Source of the DNA: Vicinamibacteria bacterium
GTDB lineage: Bacteria > Acidobacteriota > Vicinamibacteria > Fen-336
Assembly (NCBI GenBank): GCA_035570235.1
Contig: DATMML010000037.1
Coordinates: 1-46,976, forward strand
Reading direction: 5' to 3'
Length of the DNA: 46,976 bases
Shown: positions 32,097-40,147 of the stretch, one piece after another
Position numbering within the stretch: position 1 is the stretch's first letter
Layout: each line of letters starts with the position of its first letter
Made by a program: the position numbers and the translations under genes
Notes under the pieces: model-generated
The model's input: only the letters and a program-made list of their open reading frames with translations
Database searches by the model: none
What the model was told of the DNA's origin: nothing

Positions 32097-33068
32097 TTGG
32101 CTGGAGTCTCCCCCACGGGCCCGCTCGCCTTCCTCCTCCACCACCCCCTGGCCGTGCTCTCGGCGGCGGTGTTGGCGGACCAGCTCGGCCTGCCCCTCCC
32201 CACGGGGCCGCTCCTCCTTGCCGCAGGGGCGCTCGCGGGGCAGGGCCGACTGGACATCGCTTCCGCGCTGAGCGTCTGCGTCGTCGCCTCCGTGCTCGGC
32301 GAGCTCGCTTGGTACGAGGCAGGGCGCCGCCGGGGGAGCTCGATTCTCAGCCTGCTCTGCCGCATCTCCTTGGAGCCCGACTCTTGCGTGCGCCGGACGG
32401 AGGATGTTTTCATCCGCCACGGCGCGCGCACCCTGCTCGTGGCCAAGTTCGTTCCCGGCCTCGCCACCGTGGCCCCGCCCCTCGCCGGCGTCATCGGCAT
32501 GCGCCTTTCCCGATTCGTCCCCTGGGCGGGGGCGGGAGCCCTGATCTGGGCCGCGACCTACTTCTTCCTCGGCTTCATCTTCAGCGACCAGCTGGAGGAT
32601 GTGGCTCGGCACGCGGCCACCCTGGGCGCCTTCTTCGTCGCCGCTTTCGTCGCGTGGCTGGCCTGGAAGTACGCCCAGCGGCAGCGCTTCCTCCGCGACC
32701 TGCGGATGGCCCGCATCAGCCCCCAGGATCTCCACCTCAAGCTGGGTGCGGGGGAGGAGATCGTGGTCGTGGACCTGCGGGGCGCCCTCGACTTCGCGGC
32801 CGACCCGAGTGTGATCCCGGGGGCGCTGCGGGTGTCCGCGGAGGAGCTCGCGGAGCGGCACGACTTGATCCCCCGCGACCGGGAGATCGTCCTCTACTGC
32901 ACGTGACCGAACGAGGCCACGAGTGCCCGGGTGGCACTGCTCTTGAGGGCGCGCGGGATCACGAGGGTGCGACCCCTGGCCGGTGGGTTGAGCGCCTGGC
33001 GAGGCCTCGGGCTGCCCGTGGAGACGCGCGAGAACCCGGGGGAGTCCTCAGAACCTCCCCTGCGTTGA
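32097..33068 (+). CDS. DedA-family membrane protein fused to rhodanese domain, probable selenoprotein (UGA at codon 270)
   Basis: This 323-residue fusion has a DedA/SNARE-associated membrane domain in residues 1-195 ('VLADQLGLPLPTGPLLL', 'VAKFVPGLATVAPPLAG') and a cytoplasmic rhodanese domain after about 205. The frame meets TGA at 32904-32906 in 'IVLYCT-U-PNEATSARVA' and then continues in the same frame with the rest of a rhodanese fold ('RVRPLAGGLSAWRGLGLPVE') to TGA 33066. Relatives, as I remember them, have Cys at the UGA position (YCxCPNEAT). A hairpin fitting the bacterial SECIS rule follows. Reading UGA as selenocysteine gives a C268-x-U270 pair. A nonsense mutation of TGC, or a sequencing error, is the alternative. 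The start is uncertain: TTG 32097 or ATG 32046, which has GGAG 5 nt upstream. Confidence 0.75.
32904..32942 (+). promoter_or_regulatory. Candidate selenocysteine UGA and SECIS hairpin in the DedA-rhodanese gene
   Basis: After UGA (32904-32906) comes a 15-nt spacer, then AGTGCC (32922-32927) pairs perfectly with GGCACT (32933-32938) around the loop CGGGT. The first loop G (32929) is the second loop base and lies 23 nt after the UGA. GAG (32913-32915) and CTC (32940-32942) can form a lower helix. The geometry is close to that of the fdnG element. Confidence 0.6.
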
Positions 33069-33093
33069 CAGGGAGGGCACCCGGGCATACCGT
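33065..33093 (+). promoter_or_regulatory. Possible promoter for the bd-like oxidase genes
   Basis: TTGACA (33065-33070) overlaps the final stop of the DedA-rhodanese frame. A 17-bp spacer follows, then TACCGT (33088-33093), 9 nt before ATG 33103. The -10 is weak. Confidence 0.4.
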
Positions 33094-33102
33094 GCCGCCG
33101 GC

Positions 33103-34443
33103 ATGAACTTCCCGGTCTGGGATCTGCCTCTGCTGGGGGGCGGCGTTCTCATCGGTTTGATCGCCATCCTCCACGTCTTCGTCTCCCATTTCGCGGTGGG
33201 GGGGGGACTGTTCCTTGTCCTGACCGAGGCCCGGGCCTACCGCCGAAACGATCCCGCCCTCCTGGCCTACCTGAAGCGGCACTCTCTCTTCTTCGTGCTG
33301 GTGGTGCTCGTCTTCGGGGCCGTGAGCGGGGCCGGCATCTGGTGGACCATCGGTCTCGTCCACCCCACCGCCACCTCTACCCTGATCCACGTCTTTGTTT
33401 GGGCCTGGGCCATCGAGTGGGTCTTCTTCTTCGTGGAGATCGCGGCGGCTTTCGTCTACTACTACGGCTGGGAGCGGCTGGACCGGCAGACCCACCTCAC
33501 CGTGGGGTGGATCTACTTTGGGGCGGCCTGGCTCAGCCTGGCCGCGATCAACGGGATCCTGACCTTCATGCTCACCCCGGGGGAATGGCTGAGCAGCCAC
33601 CGCTTCGTGGACGCCTACTTCAACCCCACCATGCTTCCCTCGCTGCTCATCCGCACCGCGGTGGCGGTGGCCCTGGCCGGCCTCTACGCGCTGCTCACCG
33701 CCTCCACCATCGAGGACCATCACCTCCGCCAAGGGGTCACCCGTGAGGCGGCGGGCTGGGTGCTCGCGGGCTGCCTGCCCATCCCCCTCCTGGGTCTGTG
33801 GTACATCGGCCAGATCCCGCCCCTGGCCCGCGAGATCTCCATGGGCGGCGCTCCCGCGGTGGCGATCTTCGCCGCCCTCTCCGTGGCCCTCTCCGTTGGC
33901 GTGGTACTTCTCACGTTTTTTGGCCCCTTCCGCCGACCGGAGGAGACGGGGGTGGTGCTGGTGGCAGTGATCGCCTTCCTGGGTCTGGCCGTGACGGGGG
34001 TGACGGAGTGGGTGCGGGAGGCGGTGCGCAAGCCCTACATCATCTACGGCTACATGTACTCCAATGCGGTGCGGGTCGGGGAGGAGGGGCGTTTGGGGCA
34101 GCGGGGAGTGCTCGCCACCGCCAAATGGGTCTCTTCCCACGACGTGAACGACCCCGATTGGCGCCGGACCGGCTACGAGATCTTCCGTGTGGAGTGCCGG
34201 AGCTGCCACACCATCGAGGGCTACAACGGGATCCGCATCATGGTGAAGGGCTGGCGGGAGGACTTCATCGAATACCAGCTCCGCCACCTCAACGAACTCA
34301 AGGGCTTCATGCCGCCCTTCACGGGGACGGACGAGGAGCGGCATTTGCTCGCCCGTTGGCTGGCCGGGCTCACCGGTGAGAAGCCGTTAGGCCCCCCCTT
34401 TCTCAAGGCCGCGGCTCCCCGAGGGGAAGAGACCCGCCCTTGA
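33103..34443 (+). CDS. Cytochrome bd-like oxidase subunit with C-terminal cytochrome c domain
   Basis: This 446-residue membrane protein has about nine helices that match the CydA family ('ILHVFVSHFAVGGGLFLVL', 'GIWWTIGLVHP', 'WAWAIEWVFFFVEIAAAFVY'), then a C-terminal c-type heme domain with CRSCH (C365, C368, H369) and a likely Met ligand in 'KGFMPPFTG'. The heme-ligand His near the N-terminus (in VSHFAVGGG) is conserved with CydA, but the long GRQPW quinol loop is absent. This fits the cytochrome-c-containing branch of the bd superfamily (OR-C type, from memory), whose electron donor and activity are poorly known. It overlaps its partner by 4 bp. Confidence 0.82.
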   Translation: MNFPVWDLPLLGGGVLIGLIAILHVFVSHFAVGGGLFLVLTEARAYRRNDPALLAYLKRHSLFFVLVVLVFGAVSGAGIWWTIGLVHPTATSTLIHVFVWAWAIEWVFFFVEIAAAFVYYYGWERLDRQTHLTVGWIYFGAAWLSLAAINGILTFMLTPGEWLSSHRFVDAYFNPTMLPSLLIRTAVAVALAGLYALLTASTIEDHHLRQGVTREAAGWVLAGCLPIPLLGLWYIGQIPPLAREISMGGAPAVAIFAALSVALSVGVVLLTFFGPFRRPEETGVVLVAVIAFLGLAVTGVTEWVREAVRKPYIIYGYMYSNAVRVGEEGRLGQRGVLATAKWVSSHDVNDPDWRRTGYEIFRVECRSCHTIEGYNGIRIMVKGWREDFIEYQLRHLNELKGFMPPFTGTDEERHLLARWLAGLTGEKPLGPPFLKAAAPRGEETRP

Positions 34444-35528
34444 GCCCAATCCTGCCCGACCCCGACCCCCTCGGCCTCCCCGCCCCCGCCTGGGTCCTCA
34501 AGACCCTGCTCGTCGCGACGTTCGCGCTCCACCTCCTGCCCATGAACCTGATCGTGGGCGGCGCCTTCGTGGCCGCCTGGGCGGCCTTCAAGGGCCGGGC
34601 CGGCGGAGCGGGGGCCCTCCCCTGGCGGTTGCTCACGGGAGATCTGGCTCGGCTCCTCCCCCCCGCCACCGCCTTCACGATCACCACCGGCATCGCGCCC
34701 CTGCTCTTCCTCCAGGTTCTCTACGGCCAGCTCTTCTTCACCTCCTCGGTGCTCATGGCCTGGAGCTGGCTGGCCGTGATCGGCCTCCTCCTCGTCGGCT
34801 ACTACAGCACCTACGGCTTCTCCCTCGGCCGAGGGTCGGGCCCGAGCCCCGGGCTCGCCCTCTTGAGCGCGGGCGCATTCTCCGTGATCGCCCTGATCTT
34901 CACCAACAACATGACCTTGATGCTGAGGCCCGAGATCTGGGCGGCGCTCTACGCGGGGGACGAGCGGGGCCTGCACCTCAATCTGGCCGACCCCGTCCTC
35001 TGGCCCCGCTTCCTCCATTTCTGGATTGCATCCTTCGCCCTGACCGGCCTGGCGGTGGCCCTTCTCGGACGCGGGCGCGAGAAGCGCGACCCGGAAACCG
35101 GGGGCTGGATGAAGCGGTTCGGCCTCCGCCTCTTCTCCCTGGCCACGCTCGTCCAACTCGCTTCCGGCCTCTGGCTCCTGCTCTCCCTGCCCGGGCCCGT
35201 CCGCACCCTCTTCCTGGGGGGCGACCCCGCCGACGCCGCCCTCCTCTGGGGGTCGGTTGCGCTGGCCCTCCTGTCCCTGGCCGTGGTTGGCCGTCACCTG
35301 CTCGCGGGCATGGGCCTGGTGGGGGCGGCCCTGACGGGGATGGCGATCGTCCGGCATCGCGTGCGCGAGGCTTCGCTGGCCCCTCATTTTTCGGCGGGGA
35401 GGCTGCGGGTCGAAGCCCAGACGGCCCCCTTTGTCCTCTTCCTGGTCCTGTTCCTGGCCGGGATCGCGGTGGTGGCGTGGATGGTGGGACGGCTGGCGCG
35501 GGCGGCGGGGCCAAAAGGCGCCGGCTGA
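34440..35528 (+). CDS. Second membrane subunit of the bd-like oxidase
   Basis: This 362-residue protein has about nine membrane helices. Its N-terminal helix ('TFALHLLPMNLIVGGAFVAA') resembles the matching helix of the previous gene, so the two look like distant paralogues forming a heterodimer, as in CydA-CydA'-like pairs. No CydB-like protein or heme c motif is present. TTG 34440 overlaps the previous stop (TTGA), with a purine-rich GAGGGGAAGA upstream. Translation coupling to its partner is likely. The family call rests on this pairing more than on motifs. Confidence 0.7.
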   Translation: MSPILPDPDPLGLPAPAWVLKTLLVATFALHLLPMNLIVGGAFVAAWAAFKGRAGGAGALPWRLLTGDLARLLPPATAFTITTGIAPLLFLQVLYGQLFFTSSVLMAWSWLAVIGLLLVGYYSTYGFSLGRGSGPSPGLALLSAGAFSVIALIFTNNMTLMLRPEIWAALYAGDERGLHLNLADPVLWPRFLHFWIASFALTGLAVALLGRGREKRDPETGGWMKRFGLRLFSLATLVQLASGLWLLLSLPGPVRTLFLGGDPADAALLWGSVALALLSLAVVGRHLLAGMGLVGAALTGMAIVRHRVREASLAPHFSAGRLRVEAQTAPFVLFLVLFLAGIAVVAWMVGRLARAAGPKGAG

Positions 35529-35536
35529 GGCCAGGT

Positions 35537-35542
35537 TAGAAT
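35537..35542 (+). promoter_or_regulatory. Candidate -10 box for the methyltransferase gene
   Basis: TAGAAT matches five of six consensus bases and ends 8 nt before ATG 35551, with no ribosome-binding site between them. Confidence 0.4.
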
Positions 35543-35550
35543 CACCCACC

Positions 35551-36435
35551 ATGGAAATCCCGCCCGAGGTCTCTGCCTTCTACGGGCAGGGCACGGAGGC
35601 GGGGCGGCTCGACCAGGAGTTCCGGCTCGAGCAGGCCCGCACCCGGGAGCTTCTCACCCGCTATCTGCCGCCCGCCCCCGCGGTGATCCTGGACGTGGGG
35701 GGCGCGGCCGGGGCTTACGCGCTCTGGTTGGCCGGGCAGGGCTATGAGGTCCACCTCGTAGACCCCGTGCCCCTCCACGTGGAGCAGGCGCAGCGGGCCT
35801 CCACCGCCCAGTCGGCCCCGCTGGCCAGCGTGAGGCGGGGAGAGGCGCGCTCCCTGGAGCGAGCCCGCGCCAGCGTGGACGTGGTCCTGCTTCTGGGGCC
35901 GCTCTACCACCTTCTGCGGCGCGCCGAGCGACTGGCCGCTCTCCGCGAGGCCCGACGGGTCTTGCGGCCGGGCGGCCTCCTCTTCGCGGCCGCCATCTCC
36001 CGCTTCGCCTCTCTCCTCGATGGCCTCCGGGGAGCGCTCTTCGCGGACCCCGACTTCCAGCGGATCGTGGAGCAGGATCTCGTCGACGGCCAGCATCGCA
36101 ACCCCACGGACCGGCCGCAGTACTTCACGAGCGCCTTCTTCCACCGGCCGGAGGAGCTGCGGAGCGAGGTCCGCGCAGGGGGACTCATCGTAGACGACCT
36201 CGTCGCCCTCGAGGGGCCCGGAGCCTTCCTCCACGACCTCGACCTCCTTTGGGCCGATCCCCGGCGGCGGGACACCCTGCTCCGCTTCGTGCGCGCGGTA
36301 GAGCGTGAGCCTTCCCTGATCGGGCTCGGCCCCCATCTGCTGGCGGTAGCCCACCGACCGCGCGCCTCCGGATCCGCTTCCCGGCCGGGAGCCAGGCGAC
36401 GACCCGACGCCCCTCGGAAGCGACGGACGCCTTAG
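35551..36435 (+). CDS. SAM-dependent class I methyltransferase
   Basis: This 294-residue cytoplasmic methyltransferase has motif I 'VILDVGGAAGAYALWL' (SAM binding), the acidic end of strand 2 'HLVDPVPLHV', then 'DVVLLLGPLYHLL' and 'EARRVLRPGGLLFAAAISR', all in Rossmann order. The substrate is unknown. The frame is open back to 35431, but ATG 35551 gives a normal N-terminus and follows a -10-like TAGAAT. The C-terminus ends in an Arg/Pro-rich tail. It stands alone between the oxidase and a minus-strand hypothetical. Confidence 0.85.
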   Translation: MEIPPEVSAFYGQGTEAGRLDQEFRLEQARTRELLTRYLPPAPAVILDVGGAAGAYALWLAGQGYEVHLVDPVPLHVEQAQRASTAQSAPLASVRRGEARSLERARASVDVVLLLGPLYHLLRRAERLAALREARRVLRPGGLLFAAAISRFASLLDGLRGALFADPDFQRIVEQDLVDGQHRNPTDRPQYFTSAFFHRPEELRSEVRAGGLIVDDLVALEGPGAFLHDLDLLWADPRRRDTLLRFVRAVEREPSLIGLGPHLLAVAHRPRASGSASRPGARRRPDAPRKRRTP

Positions 36436-36650
36436 CCCCTCTCCGCCCGCCGGAAAGCGTGAGGCCGAAGCGCGCCCGAGCTAGCTCACCGGCCCGCGGC
36501 AGCCCCTTCGAGGACGTGATCGTGTGGACGGCGAAGAAGCGTCCGCTCGACGGCGCGAGGAGCCCTCACGTGTCCCCGGGGGAAAAGCCTTCAGACCTCT
36601 TCCCTCCAGCCCGTCGAGCAAAGAACCCGGCGTTCGATCAGGGGCTTCTC

Positions 36651-37988
36651 TCAGCCTCCCCCGAAGAGGGCGAAGACATCCGCGCGCAGAGCGGAGAGTG
36701 CGTCGCCGCTGAAGCGGTCGGCTTCCTCCTCGGCCCCTCCCCGGAAGGCGCCCACCATGGATCCGGCGGAGCCCCCCAGCCAGCGTAGGATCCAGCTCTC
36801 CTTGACCTCGAGCCGGTACTCGAACGAGAGAACGCTGGGCGACCCGTCGCGAAGGGCGAAGGCGAGGAGGGCTCCTTCTCCGCTGAAGGGGTGACGCAGG
36901 GGCGATCGGATGAGGGGCTCGACCAAAAGGGGCAGCTGCCAATCCGGTGGCTGCCGGAAGCGGGCGGCAAAGCCTTTCTCGTGGGGCTCGCGGACGAGGG
37001 TCACTTCCGTTTCCAGGCTTCGGAAGCCTAGGCGAAAAAAACCGGGCTTGAGCGAATAGTCGATTCGGAGGTGGAGAGTCTCGGGCAGCCTGCGCGGTGG
37101 CCCTTCGAGGGAAGCCAGATCACCGTCGTGAATGCGAGCGCGCAGGGTGAAGCGCCCGTCCGCTCCTTCGATTTCCCAGAAGCGCTCGCCCGCGGCGGCG
37201 GACGCGACCGCACGCAATCGCATGGGGAGAGTGAACCGCTCCAAGAACGCCGCATAGTGGGGGAAGTCCGCCCGAATCCTCGGGGGGGAAAGCTGGAACC
37301 CGATTGTGACCGCGGCGCCCCCGGAGGCAGCGGGGGCGAGGGTCAAGGTCTCCAGCGAGAATAGCCGCCCGAGGGCCAGCGTCGTCCGGGGCAAGGCCTG
37401 CCGCGCCTGGGCCCCCCCCTCCGCGCCGCTCAGGCCCTCCGACCCCCTGAAGAGGACGGTGAGCACGCTGGCCAAGCCCTGGGCCCGCACATCGCCCACC
37501 GCCAGCTCTTCCCGCAACCACCACTCGAACTGGCCTTCTCCTACCTTGCGCAGCCGGAGGCGGCCCCGGTAGTCTCCCGGCTGCTCGGGGCTGGGAGCGA
37601 TGGCGCGCACGCCAAGCCGATACCGCCCGCCCCGGCGGCCTCCCAGAAAGTCGACCGCGCGCGTGTCCCCGCCGCCCCCCAGCCAGGCGGTTCCGTCATC
37701 AAAGACCAGGGAGGGGACAAAGGCGGCCCGCAACAGCTTGGGCCGAAGGGCCGCGAAAGCCGGCTCCAGCTCCAGGGGACCGAAACGCGAAGCCAAGGCC
37801 CCGAGGAGGAGGTCGCCCTCCGCCTGGGCCTCGAGGGGGCTCGGGGCCAGGGCGCGGGCCGCGTCGCCGCACCCCACGGTCGGGCCGAGCCCCAGAACGC
37901 CCCCGAGCAGGATCAGGGGCCAGGGGAGCCGACCGCCCCCCGGCCCCCGCGCGGTCGCCGCCGGATCGGGACCAGCCACTCGCCTCAT
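36651..37988 (-). CDS. Hypothetical exported protein or lipoprotein
   Basis: This 445-residue protein has a hydrophobic N-terminal segment ('PWPLILLGGVLGLGPTVGC') that may be a lipoprotein signal with C40 as the anchor, although the lipobox (TVGC) is not ideal. The rest is beta-rich, with Arg/Glu patterns and repeated 'LRLRK', 'FRLGFRSLETEVTLVRE' style strands, and no motif I recognise. Composition and codon use are those of a real gene. It is divergent from the small lipoprotein at 38204, with 215 bp between them, and the two may share a function in the envelope. Confidence 0.7.
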   Translation of the reverse strand: MRRVAGPDPAATARGPGGGRLPWPLILLGGVLGLGPTVGCGDAARALAPSPLEAQAEGDLLLGALASRFGPLELEPAFAALRPKLLRAAFVPSLVFDDGTAWLGGGGDTRAVDFLGGRRGGRYRLGVRAIAPSPEQPGDYRGRLRLRKVGEGQFEWWLREELAVGDVRAQGLASVLTVLFRGSEGLSGAEGGAQARQALPRTTLALGRLFSLETLTLAPAASGGAAVTIGFQLSPPRIRADFPHYAAFLERFTLPMRLRAVASAAAGERFWEIEGADGRFTLRARIHDGDLASLEGPPRRLPETLHLRIDYSLKPGFFRLGFRSLETEVTLVREPHEKGFAARFRQPPDWQLPLLVEPLIRSPLRHPFSGEGALLAFALRDGSPSVLSFEYRLEVKESWILRWLGGSAGSMVGAFRGGAEEEADRFSGDALSALRADVFALFGGG

Positions 37989-38203
37989 GTTGGCATAGGG
38001 GTCTGCCCGCCTCCACCTGCTTTCCGTGATTTGTCGAGCGGGCGGAGGCGCGCTGCGAGGAGCGAATGGTGTGGAATACTACGCGGCGAAACAGATCCTG
38101 GAGCGGCGAGCGTGACCAAGGCACCGATGGACCCCACAGGGCGCGGGCGGCGCCGGTTGTTTGGGGTGCCAGAGGGGCGTAGAAAGACAGGGGGGAGGGG
38201 TGA

Positions 38204-38737
38204 ATGAATAGGCTCGCCGCAGTCGTCGTTCTCGCCATGACGGGGGTGGGCTGCTACGAGTCCGAGGTGCCTCTCGACCAGGCCCCGCAGGCCAGCATCG
38301 ACCCGGCCCTCGTCGGCGCCTGGCGTTGCCTGTCCTTCGGGGCGGGTTCGGACGTGGAGGCGGCCACCCTTACCGTCGGCCGCAAGACCGACGTCGTGTA
38401 CGCCATTGCCTTCCAGGAGGGGCAAGGAGAGGCGGAGCGATACGAGGCCCACGCGTCGCTCTTGAAGGGAACCACGCTCCTCAACGTCAAGGACCTCGAT
38501 CCCCGGCTGCCCGCCAAGCCGTGGACCCTGGCCCGATACTCCTTGCTGCGGCCCGATGTCCTCCACGTAGAGGTCGTGGGGAAGAAGCTGCTGACGGGCG
38601 CTCTGGCATCGCCCGCTTCCCTCCGCAAGGAGCTGGAACGGCTCTATGATCGACCGGACCTGTACCAGGATTTGATGGTCTGCGTGCGGGTGCGGCCGGA
38701 GTCCAAGAAAGTCGTGGACGGCACGGTCCCACGCTAG
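38204..38737 (+). CDS. Small hypothetical lipoprotein
   Basis: This 177-residue protein has a lipoprotein-type signal (MNRLAAVVVLAMTGVGC, C17). The mature part starts 'YESEVPLDQAPQASIDPALVGAWRC' and continues as a lipocalin-like beta domain ('LVGAWRCLSF', 'VVYAIAFQEG', 'ARYSLLRPDVLHVEVV'). The 'GxW' near the start of the domain resembles lipocalin-like DUFs. ATG 38204 follows a purine run (GGGGGAGGGG). No function can be named. It is convergent with the molybdenum hydroxylase genes downstream. Confidence 0.72.
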   Translation: MNRLAAVVVLAMTGVGCYESEVPLDQAPQASIDPALVGAWRCLSFGAGSDVEAATLTVGRKTDVVYAIAFQEGQGEAERYEAHASLLKGTTLLNVKDLDPRLPAKPWTLARYSLLRPDVLHVEVVGKKLLTGALASPASLRKELERLYDRPDLYQDLMVCVRVRPESKKVVDGTVPR

Positions 38738-38800
38738 GGGGCGTCCGGCTCCCGGGCCGCAGGTGGGGCCCGGTCTCACGGGCGGGGGCCCGGCCGCCGC

Positions 38801-40147
38801 TCAGGCTTCGGTCAGCCTCCGGATGGCACGTTCCAGGAGCACCGCCGACATCTCCCGCCGGTATTCGCGGCTCGATCGCAGGTCGTCGACGGGTCGAACC
38901 TCCTGCTTGACCGCGGCCAGCGCCTGCCGGAGCGCGTCATAGCCGCCCCCCATGAGCGCCTTCTCCGTCTCCGTGGCCCGGATCACGGTGGGCCCCACCG
39001 CCCCCAGGGCCACCCGCACCCAATCGGGGCGCCCGTCCCGGAAGGTCATGGCCACCGCGATCGAGACCTTGGAGATGGCTTGGGCCTGGCGCTGGCCCAG
39101 ACGCAGGAAGGCGGCCCGCACGCCCGGACGCCGGGGCACCTTCACGCCCAGGATCAGCTCGTCGGGAGCGAGCACGCTCTTGCGGGGGCCGGTGAAGAAT
39201 TCGGCGATGGGAACGTCCCGCCGCTCGGACACGGAGACGACCTGAACCACGGCATCCGCCGCGTAGAGGGGGGGCACGGTGTCGGCGGCGGGGGCGGCGT
39301 TGGCCAAGTTCCCGCCGAGGGTCGCGCGGTTGCGGATCTGCGGCCCCCCTATCCACGCGCAGGCCATGGGCAGGGCGGGACAGTAGCGGTCGACCAGGGC
39401 CGAGCCCACGATCTCGGCATGAGTGACCCCGGCCCCGATGCGGAGATGGCCGTCCTCCTCCTCGATGCCCTTGAGCTCGGGGACGGAGTTGAGATCGAAG
39501 AGGGCGGCGGGGTTGACGAGGCCGTCCTTGGCCAGGACCAGAAGGTCCGTCCCCCCCGCCAGGGGCCGCACCTCCCCCGCCCGCTGGACCAGGATCTCGA
39601 GGGCTTCCTCGAGCGACCGGGGCCGGTAGTATGCGGGGGCGAGGGGCTCGATCGCGAGCGGGGGAGGGGCCGCTTGAGCTACGCCCCCGGACCGGGCCAC
39701 GGCAGCCAAGATCTTGCTGTAGCCCGTGCAGCGGCAGAGGTTGCCGGCCAGGGCCTGGCGGATATCTTCGGGCCCGGGAGGGGCCGGGCTCCGGTCCAGG
39801 AGCGCCTTGGCCGCCATCAGCATCCCGGGGATGCAGATCCCGCACTGCACGCTGCCCTGCTCGATGAACGCCTCCTGCAGGGAGTGCAGCTGGTCACCCT
39901 GGGCCAGACCCTCGACCGTCTCCAGCCGCGCCCCGTCCGCCTGGTAGGCCATCATCAGGCAGGAGTCGACGGCCTGGCCGTCCACGATCACCGTGCAGGC
40001 CCCGCACTCGCCCTTGCCGCAACCCTCCTTGGCGCCCGTGAGGCGCAGGTCCTCGCGGAGGACGTCCAGCAGCCGCTGGTCGCTCCGCACCCGGAGCCGC
40101 CGGGGGTGCCCGTTCAGGGCGAAGGCGACGTCGAGGATCTCAGCCAA
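38801..40147 (-). CDS. Molybdenum hydroxylase small subunit: 2Fe-2S domain fused to FAD domain
   Basis: This 448-residue protein transfers electrons from the molybdenum subunit. The N-terminal 2Fe-2S part has C43, C48, C51 and C63, then C102, C105, C138 and C140, with the canonical 'QCGICIPGM' and 'CRCTGY'. The C-terminal FAD part has 'PLAGGTDLL' (195-203) and 'ATLGGNLANAAPAAD'. Every motif is intact, unlike in the 15571-16959 protein, and the domain order is the opposite. The start is a TTG (40147-40145) that overlaps the stop of the large-subunit gene by 8 bp. With the large subunit and YgfK it forms an SDMH-type (selenium-dependent molybdenum hydroxylase) unit, probably acting on xanthine or another purine. 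Confidence 0.9.
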   Translation of the reverse strand: MAEILDVAFALNGHPRRLRVRSDQRLLDVLREDLRLTGAKEGCGKGECGACTVIVDGQAVDSCLMMAYQADGARLETVEGLAQGDQLHSLQEAFIEQGSVQCGICIPGMLMAAKALLDRSPAPPGPEDIRQALAGNLCRCTGYSKILAAVARSGGVAQAAPPPLAIEPLAPAYYRPRSLEEALEILVQRAGEVRPLAGGTDLLVLAKDGLVNPAALFDLNSVPELKGIEEEDGHLRIGAGVTHAEIVGSALVDRYCPALPMACAWIGGPQIRNRATLGGNLANAAPAADTVPPLYAADAVVQVVSVSERRDVPIAEFFTGPRKSVLAPDELILGVKVPRRPGVRAAFLRLGQRQAQAISKVSIAVAMTFRDGRPDWVRVALGAVGPTVIRATETEKALMGGGYDALRQALAAVKQEVRPVDDLRSSREYRREMSAVLLERAIRRLTEA

